Part shown: piece by piece, positions 54,411-62,714 of the stretch | How positions within the stretch are numbered: the first letter of the stretch is position 1 | How the letters are laid out: each line of letters begins with the position of its first letter | DNA from: Bacillus sp. MYb209 | Lineage (GTDB): Bacteria; Bacillota; Bacilli; Bacillales; Bacillaceae_G | Direction of reading: 5' to 3' | DNA: 64,000 nt | Assembly: GCF_002975175.1 (NCBI RefSeq) | Contig: NZ_PCNZ01000006.1 | Location: 1 to 64,000, forward strand | Notes under the pieces: model-generated | Seen by the model: only the letters and a program-made list of their open reading frames with translations | Databases searched by the model: none | Told to the model about the DNA's origin: nothing | Position numbers and translations under genes: made by a program

Positions 54411-54557
54411 ATGTATTACGGAACAAAGGGCTGGTACGTAGCTGAATTAAAAAAATTAGGTGTTCGTTATTTGGAAGGACGGAAGCTAGAAAGCTACCGC
54501 GGACACGTCTTGCGCAATTTACTAACCGAGCATCAAGAGAAAATCAAAGAAAAGTAA
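54411..54557 (+). CDS. YflJ/DUF2639 small protein
   Basis: This encodes 48 residues, MYYGTKGWYVAELKKLGVRY then LEGRKLESYRGHVLRNLLTE and HQEKIKEK. The pattern GTKGWYVAELKKLG is the DUF2639 (YflJ) signature. GGAAGTGG lies just before the ATG. Function is unknown; these proteins are common in Bacillus. It is too short for usual length cut-offs. Confidence 0.85.
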   Translation: MYYGTKGWYVAELKKLGVRYLEGRKLESYRGHVLRNLLTEHQEKIKEK

Positions 54558-54590
54558 TTCACTAACAAAATGATATTGACCGATTCTCTT

Positions 54591-54619
54591 AATATATCAA
54601 CGATTTTTCAAATATATCG
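54591..54619. repeat. dispersed 29-bp repeat, copy 2
   Basis: Matches 46505-46533 at 27 of 29 bases. The following TTACCGACAAA recurs at about 62637-62647. Confidence 0.6.
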
Positions 54620-54745
54620 CCTTACCGACAAATCACAACAAACCAGCCCCCTATTCAACCAACTAAATGAATAGTCAAAGCTGAATCTACCAATCCATTC
54701 CACACCATAAAATTGTACACATAGTGATGCAAACCACAAATCAAA

Positions 54746-54771
54746 AAAGGTCACCCAAACGGGTGACCTTT
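54746..54771. terminator. bidirectional terminator
   Basis: AAAGGTCACCC and GGGTGACCTTT form a perfect stem with a four-base loop; it ends the RNA methyltransferase gene. Confidence 0.8.
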
Positions 54772-54776
54772 CTTTC

Positions 54777-55730
54777 TTATTCACAAACAAGAATTTGTCT
54801 AGAAAATGATCCTTTTCTTGTGATACAGCGGTCTGTAATTTCAAATCCCGCTTCATGAATCATGTCGTCCATTGTTTCCATCGTGACAACGACTACTTTT
54901 TTTGCGATACGGCGCGCACTTGAAAGAATCGAGAGTTGATCTTCTGGTGTTGCGTGCGTAAATAGGTCGTACGGCATATCGATAATTGCGACATCGTAGT
55001 TCTCAGTAATTTCTTCAATTGGGCCTTTTGTTACTGTTCCTTCAAACCCGAAATGTGCGATGTTTTTTCTCGTTCCAAGAACCACAAGTGGATTTATATC
55101 TCTACCAACGATGTTAATCCCCATAGAAAGTGCTTCTACTACTACTGTTCCAATGCCGCAGCACGGGTCAATTGCTCGCACTCCATCTGGGTTTGGCACA
55201 GCAATATTTGCGACAGCTCTAGCAACACGTGTGCTCAGTGATGTCGAATAGCTATGCGGTTTTTTTATGTGATGATACCAAACCGGATCACTTTCTACAT
55301 AGTGTCCGAAGTACCAGCGTCCTCCAAGAGGAACAATCCCGAATACACGCTCTGGATTACGCACGTCTGCTTCTCCTTCAATATGCATGCCTAGGTCTCG
55401 TTCAATAAGGCGTCTTTCCCCATATTCAATCTTATTTTCTTTACTAAGATCATTGATTTTAACGAAGATAACTTTGAATGTCGCTCCCGCTAAATCAATT
55501 TGTTCCACTTGTTCCAAAATGCTTTCTAAGTCGTCCCCTTCATACATAACCTCAACGCGCTCTTTAATAAACGGACTTCTACTCGGAGCAATCTTGACTT
55601 CACTTTTCAAAATATTAACGTGAGACTCCATCCCAAAGAACGAGCGCATTTCCAAGTAACATAAAGCACGCTCCTCTTCGCGAAACGCATACGTATATAT
55701 ACATGCAGGTGTTTTACTATGATTATTCAA
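54777..55730 (-). CDS. TRMG10/Trm11-type RNA methyltransferase
   Basis: The 317-residue protein has a degenerate N-terminal region and a C-terminal Rossmann methyltransferase domain with AIDPCCGIGTVVVEALSMGI (SAM site) and IIDMPYDLF, a variant of the DPPY catalytic motif of N2-guanine methyltransferases. A tRNA substrate is likely. The TTG at 55730 is chosen because AAAGGATG lies upstream; the ATG seven codons earlier has none. Single gene ended by a terminator. Confidence 0.8.
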   Translation of the reverse strand: MNNHSKTPACIYTYAFREEERALCYLEMRSFFGMESHVNILKSEVKIAPSRSPFIKERVEVMYEGDDLESILEQVEQIDLAGATFKVIFVKINDLSKENKIEYGERRLIERDLGMHIEGEADVRNPERVFGIVPLGGRWYFGHYVESDPVWYHHIKKPHSYSTSLSTRVARAVANIAVPNPDGVRAIDPCCGIGTVVVEALSMGINIVGRDINPLVVLGTRKNIAHFGFEGTVTKGPIEEITENYDVAIIDMPYDLFTHATPEDQLSILSSARRIAKKVVVVTMETMDDMIHEAGFEITDRCITRKGSFSRQILVCE

Positions 55731-55751
55731 TCTATGATCATCCTTTATCAT

Positions 55752-56020
55752 TTTAAATTGTTATGATTACAATTACTCGAATACTATTTATATAAAATTA
55801 AATGATATCACATGCCCGAAATAAAGAGAAACCTTTATAATTCATTTATTGAACTACCCCATTTACCTTCTAGACAAACTTATTCTGTTACCTCGTAGCA
55901 AATCTTTAACAAGAAGAACCTTTAGGATTCTGCCTAACCGCCATTCATCTCTCACCTACTCATCGAACCATGTCCTATCCATTCCTTGAGGTGGGAGTCT
56001 TCTGTCAGGAACTGATAAAT
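55752..56020. other. gene-free region with a degenerate bcr-like element
   Basis: No gene is supported. Near 55950-56005 the arms CTCACCT and AGGTGGGAGTCTT recall the second hairpin of bcr1, but the flanking ATAAA and the first hairpin are missing. Confidence 0.4.
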
Positions 56021-56022
56021 TA

Positions 56023-56050
56023 AAAGAGACTGCCTCTCGGCAATCTCTTT
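56023..56050. terminator. terminator of the SLH amidase gene
   Basis: AAAGAGACTGCC pairs with GGCAATCTCTTT with one mismatch; T run on the minus strand side. Confidence 0.65.
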
Positions 56051-56080
56051 CATATTTACATTCTAAAGTTATCTCTATTA

Positions 56081-57655
56081 TTAACGGTAAGAAGATACGT
56101 CTTTACCTTGCCATTCATAGTAATCTAGAATGCCAGCATAAATTGCTTCTGCTGCGCGTTGTCTCCATTTTTCTGAAGATAGTTTTTCACCTTCGCCTTT
56201 CGCATCGATGAAACCTAATTCAGTTAAAATAGCAGGCATTGTATTATATTTAACTACATAGAAGTCATCTGTTTTTACACCTCTATCATTTGATTGAAGT
56301 GCGTTCACTAGACGTTTTTGTACTTTTTCTGCTAGTACACGGCTTTCTTCTGAGTTTGGATTTGGTGCTGATCTATAGTAGTATGTTTCCGTTCCTTCTA
56401 CTTGGTTATTGTAGCCATTTGCATGGATACTTACGAAAATATCACCGTTATTTTCTTGCGCAAATTCTACACGTTTCTTTAAAGAATCACTAGCAGTATT
56501 TCCCGGTCTTGTATCATTGTTACGTGTTAATAAAACAGTGAATGGAGTCTTTTGTTCAAATAATTTTTGCACGCGTAAAGATGTATCTAGTACAATAGCA
56601 CTTTCATCCATGTTTACACCACCATGTCCAGGATCAACCCCACCATGACCTGGATCAATAATAATCGCTTTACCTTCTAAGAAATTACCTTGTTTCACTG
56701 GGTTTAATTGATTTTTATCAACCCATTGGAAACCAGCGCCCATGCGGATACGAATCCAGCTATCTTTTTCTTCGATAATCGTTACTTTTTGTGCATTATA
56801 TGTACCTAGCACTTTAGACCCATGTGAAGCTTGTTCGTATGCAGTAAATCCTTCATTAATCACATCTGTTTTCTCTGTTAAAGGTGTCCACTTGTCACCT
56901 TTACTTGTTGCAATCTTCATCCATCCATCCGCTCTTTGCTCTTTCACTTCAATCATTTGTGGTTGATGTTGAGTGTCAGTAATACCAGATGATAATGATG
57001 CTTGATGATATGTAATAAAGTTTCTATTCATATACATTCTTTTCGATGTATTTGTTTTATTTTTATCTGCCATTGCGATAAACTGAGCTGCTTCAGCACG
57101 GCTTACAGTACCATCAGGATTCCAGCCATTTCCTGTACCCATTGAAATTTCTAAAGCTACTAAAATATTAGCTTTTTCCTTACCCCAATGCTTTTCCAAA
57201 TCTTTAAATTGTGTTGGAAGTTCTCCAATAATTTTCTTATCTAATGAATATGCTTGTACAAGCATAGCCGCCATAGATGCACGGTCAATTTGGCTTGATG
57301 GCTTGAAATTCCCAGTACCATCTCCACTAACTACACCTGCTTTTTCTACTGCAGCAATATATGGTGCTGCCCAATGATTTTGTGAATCTTTAAAAGATGG
57401 TTTCGCTTTTGGATCAATTTGTAAACCAAGAACGGTCGCCAATAACTTTGCAGCTGACCCTCTGTCTACTGCTTCAAATGGAGCGAATGTTCCATCTGGT
57501 TTTCCATCAAGCGCATTTTTCCCTACTAAATAATCAACTGATTCTTGCGCCCATGTAGGAACATCCGAAAACTTCTTCGCTGCTGCGAAACTACTAACTG
57601 GAGACGATAATAAACTTGCGGCTAAAATACCTGCCGCGACTGCACGATACTTCAT
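56081..57655 (-). CDS. SLH-anchored N-acetylmuramoyl-L-alanine amidase
   Basis: The 524-residue secreted protein has a signal peptide (cut after SSFAA, about 25). Three SLH domains follow (about 28-85, 88-145, 148-205; TFAPFEAVDRGSAAKLLA, NFKPSSQIDRASMAAMLVQ, SRAEAAQFIAMA), then SH3-like segments (about 215-330) and an Amidase_3 domain (about 335-515). The zinc site residues are in IIDPGHGGVDPGHGG, MDESAIVLD and SIHANGY; the catalytic Glu is in TELGFID. It cleaves the peptide side chain from peptidoglycan while bound to pyruvylated wall polymer. GAGGAG precedes the ATG. Confidence 0.92.
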   Translation of the reverse strand: MKYRAVAAGILAASLLSSPVSSFAAAKKFSDVPTWAQESVDYLVGKNALDGKPDGTFAPFEAVDRGSAAKLLATVLGLQIDPKAKPSFKDSQNHWAAPYIAAVEKAGVVSGDGTGNFKPSSQIDRASMAAMLVQAYSLDKKIIGELPTQFKDLEKHWGKEKANILVALEISMGTGNGWNPDGTVSRAEAAQFIAMADKNKTNTSKRMYMNRNFITYHQASLSSGITDTQHQPQMIEVKEQRADGWMKIATSKGDKWTPLTEKTDVINEGFTAYEQASHGSKVLGTYNAQKVTIIEEKDSWIRIRMGAGFQWVDKNQLNPVKQGNFLEGKAIIIDPGHGGVDPGHGGVNMDESAIVLDTSLRVQKLFEQKTPFTVLLTRNNDTRPGNTASDSLKKRVEFAQENNGDIFVSIHANGYNNQVEGTETYYYRSAPNPNSEESRVLAEKVQKRLVNALQSNDRGVKTDDFYVVKYNTMPAILTELGFIDAKGEGEKLSSEKWRQRAAEAIYAGILDYYEWQGKDVSSYR

Positions 57656-57844
57656 AAATAATAATACTCCTCTCGAAAATCAACGTTCAAAACGCGAAAT
57701 CTTAATATATAAATTATAGCAAAAGCGAACAAAAAAAATTAGTGCGCCTCTATCATTTTATAATACTAGAATTCTGTAGTAAACCTACTTTCTTAATATT
57801 GTAAAATAAAATGCAATTAAATTATTTTTTATGCACAAAAAAAT

Positions 57845-57865
57845 GGTTGATTCTATGAATCAACC
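57845..57865. terminator. terminator between amidase and M42 peptidase genes
   Basis: GGTTGATTC and GAATCAACC form a perfect stem with a three-base loop; it serves the M42 gene on the minus strand. Confidence 0.65.
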
Positions 57866-57874
57866 ACCCTCTCA

Positions 57875-58924
57875 CTATTCTACTATCATTTTTGATAATA
57901 CATATGCATAAACAAGCGCTTCTGTATGTGCAATCGAGCTTTCATGCGTACGTTCAAATGCATGAGAAGAGTCAATACCAGCTCCAATTAATGCATGTTT
58001 CACATCAAATCCAGCGTGAATCGCAGCTGATGCATCTGATCCGTAATATGGATAAATATCCACTTTATATTCAATAGCGTTCGCTTTCGCCAGTTCAACT
58101 AAATGTTTACGTAAAGCGTAATGGTATGGACCACTAGAGTCTTTCGCACAGATGGATACTGTATATTCATCAGATGCTTGCCCATCACCTAACGCTCCCA
58201 TATCAACTGCTAAATATTCTACCGTTTCTTCTGGAATATTTGAGTTTCCACCGTACCCAATTTCTTCATTATTAGAAATTAAGAAATGTGTTGTATATGG
58301 TAATGTTACCTTTTCATCTTGCAATCTTTTAATTAATTTCAATAGAATTGCTACACTTACTTTATCGTCTAAATGACGTGATTTTATGTATCCACTCTCT
58401 GTAATTTGAACGCGTGGATCAAATGAAACGAAGTCTCCTACTTCAATTCCTAACTCACGTACTTCATCTGCTGAAAAGACACGCTCATCAATACGAACTT
58501 CAATATTTTTCTCATCGCGCTTCGCTTCTCCTGCATCTTTGTACACATGGACAGAAGTTTGATGCATTAAAATTGTACCTGTATACTTCTTACCACTTGA
58601 CGTTTCAATTTCGCAATATTCCCCTTCTACAGAGTTCCAGCGAAATCCACCAATCATAGATAGACGAAGACGACCGTCAGGCTTAATTTCTTTCACCATC
58701 GCACCTAACGTATCAACGTGTGCAGTTAATAAACGATGCTGCTCATCGTTCTTCCCTTTAACCGTTAAAATAAGAGCACCTTTATTATTACGCTTCGTCT
58801 CTACATTCCACTCACTTACATAGTTTTCAATAAAATTAATAATTTTCGCCGTGTTTCCAGATGGACTTGGAATAGAGACAAGCTCTTTAATTAATTCCAT
58901 CGTTTCTTTTGCATGATGTACCAT
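57875..58924 (-). CDS. M42-family metallo-aminopeptidase
   Basis: The 349-residue protein has the M42 motifs LLTAHVDTLGAMV (metal His and Asp), SRHLDDKVSVA, ISNNEEIGYGG (catalytic Glu pair) and the late DSSHAFERTH region. Two metal ions are expected. It removes N-terminal residues from peptides in the cytoplasm. The ATG at 58924 is chosen with GAGGAGG 9 bases upstream; the longer frame adds six residues. Confidence 0.9.
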   Translation of the reverse strand: MVHHAKETMELIKELVSIPSPSGNTAKIINFIENYVSEWNVETKRNNKGALILTVKGKNDEQHRLLTAHVDTLGAMVKEIKPDGRLRLSMIGGFRWNSVEGEYCEIETSSGKKYTGTILMHQTSVHVYKDAGEAKRDEKNIEVRIDERVFSADEVRELGIEVGDFVSFDPRVQITESGYIKSRHLDDKVSVAILLKLIKRLQDEKVTLPYTTHFLISNNEEIGYGGNSNIPEETVEYLAVDMGALGDGQASDEYTVSICAKDSSGPYHYALRKHLVELAKANAIEYKVDIYPYYGSDASAAIHAGFDVKHALIGAGIDSSHAFERTHESSIAHTEALVYAYVLSKMIVE

Positions 58925-59046
58925 TGTCGTTTTCCTCCTCATTCTCTCTACTATTCAGTATACAAAATTTACTATAAAACCTCTACTAATATAGTTTAAT
59001 TTTCTAAATTGCAATAAAATTCACTTTACCATAATCTTAATGACAA

Positions 59047-59076
59047 AAAAAGCACAGCATTAACGCTGTGCTTTTT
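59047..59076. terminator. bidirectional terminator upstream of bcr1 copy C
   Basis: AAAAAGCACAGC pairs with GCTGTGCTTTTT around six bases. Confidence 0.8.
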
Positions 59077-59078
59077 CT

Positions 59079-59237
59079 ATAAAGTGAAACTTTAATCAGT
59101 GGGGGTTTTGTCCATCCCCCACTGATTATTAGCCTTCACCAATCGGGTGTTTACGGGCAGCAGGGCTCCCACCTAACTCCCTCGCATTCGCCGAATTTTG
59201 AGGTGGGGGTCTTAATGCCCACAAATAGCGGGATAAA
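59079..59237 (+). repeat. bcr1 element (copy C)
   Basis: Same structure as copies A and B, flanked by ATAAA at 59079-59083 and 59233-59237. It ends one base before the stop codon of the MazG-like gene on the minus strand. Confidence 0.85.
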
Positions 59238-59238
59238 A

Positions 59239-59565
59239 CTACTCTTCCGAAACGTCCATCAAATAAATCCCTCTTGTAAACCCGCCTCGCTCTTCTTCTT
59301 TCTGCTTACGGAGACGCTCTACATCTTCAATTGTTGCACCTTCTGCACGTGCTAATGAAATAATAACTTCAAGGGCATCTGCAAGTGAATCTAATGCATG
59401 CTCACGCTCTTTCATCGAAGCAAATTCACGAATTTCTTCTGTACCAATTTTCGCTAACGCTTGTATGTAAGCTTGTCCTGTTAATTTTTGTGCTGTATAT
59501 GTTTTTCCAGACATTAAAATTTTCTCCGGGACACGATCTCTTACTAACTTGTTATAAGTTGACAT
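59239..59565 (-). CDS. MazG-like / phosphoribosyl-ATP pyrophosphohydrolase-like protein
   Basis: The 108-residue helical protein begins MSTYNKLVRDRVPEKI and has KIGTEEIREFA and DALEVIISLARAEG, the pattern of all-alpha NTP pyrophosphohydrolases (the two Glu of EEIREF bind Mg). It probably cleaves a nucleotide to the monophosphate. AGGAGG lies 6 bases before the ATG at 59565. The stop abuts a bcr1 element. Confidence 0.8.
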   Translation of the reverse strand: MSTYNKLVRDRVPEKILMSGKTYTAQKLTGQAYIQALAKIGTEEIREFASMKEREHALDSLADALEVIISLARAEGATIEDVERLRKQKEEERGGFTRGIYLMDVSEE

Positions 59566-59581
59566 CACTTACCTCCTATTT

Positions 59582-59902
59582 TTAATAACACCCGAGCTCT
59601 GCTTTATAGAAAAACCACTCTTTTTTCACACAAGCACTTAACATATCAATTCCTGATCCGTGCGCTCTTACTACCGGAAAGAAGTAATGCTCTGGTTCTT
59701 CTTTCTTATCGCCGTACAAGGTTTGATACTCATCAGGAATCGCCTCTTTTTTCACATCCCGTTCTTTCTTTACTTCACCAGAGAAAGCAACAGTTGGATG
59801 TCCCTCAAAGAATAATGCAGTCCGTACCGCAAGAGATGGTGTACTATGCAAAGCATAATATGTAAGTAAAATAATAACGATAACGCCGATAATTTTCTTC
59901 AT
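59582..59902 (-). CDS. small exported or membrane-anchored protein, unknown
   Basis: The 106-residue protein has an N-terminal hydrophobic segment (MKKIIGVIVIILLTYYALHS) without a clear lipobox, then a charged middle and a Cys pair near the end (SACVKKEWFFYKAELGCY). It lies 16 bases upstream of the MazG-like gene. AGGAG precedes the ATG. Family not recognised. Confidence 0.65.
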   Translation of the reverse strand: MKKIIGVIVIILLTYYALHSTPSLAVRTALFFEGHPTVAFSGEVKKERDVKKEAIPDEYQTLYGDKKEEPEHYFFPVVRAHGSGIDMLSACVKKEWFFYKAELGCY

Positions 59903-59917
59903 TTATTACTCCTAAAA

Positions 59918-59957
59918 AAAGCGCTAACACAATTATACTAAAATGTGTTAGCACTTT
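59918..59957. terminator. terminator after the enoyl-CoA hydratase gene
   Basis: AAAGCGCTAACAC and GTGTTAGCACTTT enclose a 14-base loop; T-rich on the minus strand. Confidence 0.65.
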
Positions 59958-59963
59958 CTTCAC

Positions 59964-60043
59964 TTTATCTCGAATTAACGGGCAGTAAAACTAATAATCC
60001 GCGGATGATAAACAAAACCCCACGGATTAAAGTTTGACTTTAT
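59964..60043 (-). repeat. short, internally deleted bcr1-like element (copy D)
   Basis: Read on the minus strand it starts ATAAAGTCAAACTTTAATCC, keeps the first hairpin (CGTGGGG..., CCGCGGATTATTAG) and jumps to the end part TTACTGCCCGTTAATTCGAG before ATAAA. The second hairpin is missing, so it is 80 bp instead of about 158. Its flanking TTTAT (60039-60043) overlaps the stop codon of the hydratase gene. Confidence 0.65.
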
Positions 60044-60828
60044 TCCCCTTTAAATGCTGGTAAACGTTTTTCTAGAAAAGCAGCAATACCTTCTTTATGA
60101 TCCGCTGTTTGTCTCATCGCATATTGACCACGTTTTTCGAGCTGAAGCGTTTGTTCTAAATTAGAACGATTTACTTCACATAAAATTTGTTTCGTTTGAA
60201 TCATCGCCTTGATTGGTTTTTGTAACCATTCATTAATTTTTTGCTTCACAGCCGTTTGGAAATCCTCACCGATTACTTCATCAATTAAACCGATATCTAG
60301 TGCTTCTGTCGCTGATAATTTCTTCCCTTCCCAAATGATTTGCTTCGTCATATTTTCACCGACGCGCTTTTGAAGGAAGAAATGGCCACCACCATCTGGA
60401 ATTAAAGCGATTCCAATAAAGTTCATCGCAATAACTGATGATATATCTGCCATGACATAATCAGCTGTTAATGCAATACTTAATCCAAGTCCAGCAGTTG
60501 GCCCATGAATTGCACTAATAACAAGCTTTGGCATCGTATATAACGTCACAACGATTTCAGAAATTGTATTCATGATGCCTTCAAACTTACTTTCATCATT
60601 ACTTGAAAGCATCGATTTAATATCTCCGCCCGCAGAAAAACCACGGCCACTTCCGCATAACACAACAACGTGAACAGAACTTTCCGCCACTTCTTTCAAC
60701 TTTTGTAATAACTCTTTTAACGTTGGTTCATCTAATGCATTTAAAACCTCTGGGCGATTGACCATAACCGTTGCTACACGCCCTTCATATTTCACAACAA
60801 CAGATTCTGTTTTACTTGTTACTTCCAT
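60040..60828 (-). CDS. enoyl-CoA hydratase/isomerase family protein
   Basis: The 262-residue crotonase-fold protein has VATVMVNRPEVLNALDEPTL, the oxyanion-hole segments GRGFSAGGDIKSML and AIHGPTAGLGLSIAL, and the C-terminal KEGIAAFLEKRLPAFKGE. It acts on an acyl-CoA in beta-oxidation or a side path; the exact substrate is unknown. The ATG at 60828 is chosen with GAGGGGG upstream. The stop codon lies inside the repeat flank of the bcr1-like element. Confidence 0.88.
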   Translation of the reverse strand: MEVTSKTESVVVKYEGRVATVMVNRPEVLNALDEPTLKELLQKLKEVAESSVHVVVLCGSGRGFSAGGDIKSMLSSNDESKFEGIMNTISEIVVTLYTMPKLVISAIHGPTAGLGLSIALTADYVMADISSVIAMNFIGIALIPDGGGHFFLQKRVGENMTKQIIWEGKKLSATEALDIGLIDEVIGEDFQTAVKQKINEWLQKPIKAMIQTKQILCEVNRSNLEQTLQLEKRGQYAMRQTADHKEGIAAFLEKRLPAFKGE

Positions 60829-61080
60829 TATATATCCCCCTCTTTTCACATAAAGATTATACTTATATAATTATAGAAAGCATATTAAAAACCCTTCTTT
60901 TTTCTTAATTTTCTGTCTAATAACCTCATAATTTGTATATATCTCCGTATAAAACATACAATTTCGTTAAAAAATATAGAAATTAAAGTCGGTTTATCCA
61001 TGCTTTTCATCTATTTACCATTACAATGAAATGGTGTATTCTTAAGTTTGATGCAAAAAAACAAATATTGAAATTCATTC

Positions 61081-61107
61081 GCCTTATTATGTAAATAAGG
61101 CTTTTAT
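61081..61107 (+). promoter_or_regulatory. terminator-like hairpin in the polymerase gene leader
   Basis: GCCTTATT (61081-61088) pairs with AATAAGGC (61094-61101), followed by TTTTAT, 50 bases before the start codon. It could attenuate transcription. Confidence 0.45.
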
Positions 61108-61156
61108 CCCCATCTCTTGGGTATTGAACTAAAGGAATGAAGAAATGGAGGAATAT

Positions 61157-62551
61157 ATGGTTAATAAGTTGAAACAAACGGATAACTACTTCCCGCATTT
61201 CCTATTGCTATTCATCGTGTTTCAACCAATTTTAGATTTATTAACGTCTTTTTCAATCTATGTATTACACATGAGCGCAACAGTTGGAATCGTAGTCCGT
61301 TTCGCCTTTATGCTTCTTGCATTAGGTTATCTACTTCTTCATAGAAAACAACATGGGGCGAAAAAGTACATTCTCTATTTATGCCTACTCGGGATCGTAC
61401 TAGCAATTGGTCTTGCAAATAATATGATGATTAAATCTCCAGTTTCATTTGGCGAAGAAGTGAAATTTATTTTAAAGAGCATATATCCAATTGTGCTACT
61501 GTTTGGATATATTATCGTCTTTAAAGAATTAAAAAATAAAGAATATACGTTTCATAAAATCATTACATATTTCTTATATGCAACTTTAATTTTAAGCATC
61601 ACACTGATTGTTGCCATGCAAACTGGTACAGATTTCCCAAGCTACCCTCACTCAAAGATTGGTTCAAGAGGTTGGTTCTTTGCTGGAAATGATTTAAGTT
61701 CTATTTTTGCAATTATGTTCCCAATCGTAGTGCTCTATTCGATTCATAAAACAACTTCTTTCTCGAAAATCTATTACTGGATTCCAACAATACTCGCGAT
61801 GTATGCAAGTATTATGGTCGGAACGAAAGTAGGGTATGGTGCAATTGTTCTAACGCTTGGCGTAGCACTTTTATTCTCATTCATTGAATATATGATTCAT
61901 CGCAAAAAAGAAGGAAAAGGATTCACATATCTCATAAATACAGTTGTTGTCGCTATTGTACTAGGAGGTTTAATTGCCCTTACACCGCATACTCCTATCG
62001 CAAAAAATATGGGCATCCACATGCAAATATACGAATACAAAAAATCAGTACAAGAAGAAAAGGATAGAAAAGAAGGAAAAGTAATTAAAGAAGATCCAGA
62101 CGCAGAGAAAAGACACGCAAAAGGTGAACTAACAGACTCTGAGGTCAAAAGTTTAATTTACAGTGATCGCGATAAGTTTTTAAAAGTATACAAACAATAC
62201 TATAAAGACGCACCACTATCACAAAAATTATTCGGAATGGGCTATGCTGGTAACTATACGGTTAAAATTAAATTAATCGAAATGGACTTCCACGATCTAT
62301 TCTTTGCATTCGGAATCGTCGGTTTCCTTATTTACTTAATACCGCTTCTATACTTCGGTATTAAATTATTCATTCGCATCATAACAAACTTCAAGAAAAT
62401 ATTAACTGTGAAATATATGCTATTAGCTAGCACCATTGTACTATCGCTTGGAATCGGCTTTATGTCCGGCCACGTATTAACAGCGCCGTCCGTTAGTATT
62501 TTCTTCGTTGTTATACTCGCTTACTTAATTGTTGATTTAGAGGTAGAATAA
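61157..62551 (+). CDS. O-antigen ligase/polymerase-like polysaccharide protein
   Basis: The 464-residue protein has about eleven membrane helices, a cytoplasmic-facing charged loop and one large extracytoplasmic loop (about 290-360, with KSVQEEKDRKEGK and DKFLKVYKQYYKDAPL). This is the Wzy/WaaL-type layout; the segment SRGWFFAGNDLSSIFA fits the O-antigen ligase-like family. It may polymerise or transfer an exopolysaccharide or wall polymer. The ATG at 61157 has TGGAGG 6 bases upstream. It converges with the SGNH/MBOAT pair. Confidence 0.75.
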   Translation: MVNKLKQTDNYFPHFLLLFIVFQPILDLLTSFSIYVLHMSATVGIVVRFAFMLLALGYLLLHRKQHGAKKYILYLCLLGIVLAIGLANNMMIKSPVSFGEEVKFILKSIYPIVLLFGYIIVFKELKNKEYTFHKIITYFLYATLILSITLIVAMQTGTDFPSYPHSKIGSRGWFFAGNDLSSIFAIMFPIVVLYSIHKTTSFSKIYYWIPTILAMYASIMVGTKVGYGAIVLTLGVALLFSFIEYMIHRKKEGKGFTYLINTVVVAIVLGGLIALTPHTPIAKNMGIHMQIYEYKKSVQEEKDRKEGKVIKEDPDAEKRHAKGELTDSEVKSLIYSDRDKFLKVYKQYYKDAPLSQKLFGMGYAGNYTVKIKLIEMDFHDLFFAFGIVGFLIYLIPLLYFGIKLFIRIITNFKKILTVKYMLLASTIVLSLGIGFMSGHVLTAPSVSIFFVVILAYLIVDLEVE

Positions 62552-62590
62552 AGAGAAGCAGCATCCATTTGGATGCTGCTTCTCTTTTTG
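62552..62590. terminator. terminator of the polymerase gene
   Basis: AGAGAAGCAGCATCC (62552-62566) pairs perfectly with GGATGCTGCTTCTCT (62571-62585), followed by TTTT. Confidence 0.85.
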
Positions 62591-62672
62591 AAAGTAGTAC
62601 ATAAAATTATAGTAACGATTCTACAGAAGATATCGATTTACCGACAAAGTTTGATAAAGCAGCAATCTATAA

Positions 62673-62702
62673 AAAAAGACTAGATCACATATGATCTAGC
62701 CT
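62673..62702 (-). terminator. terminator of the SGNH-like gene
   Basis: On the minus strand CTAGATCA and TGATCTAG form the stem, with a T run after it. Confidence 0.65.
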
Positions 62703-62714
62703 TTCAAGCTTCCC

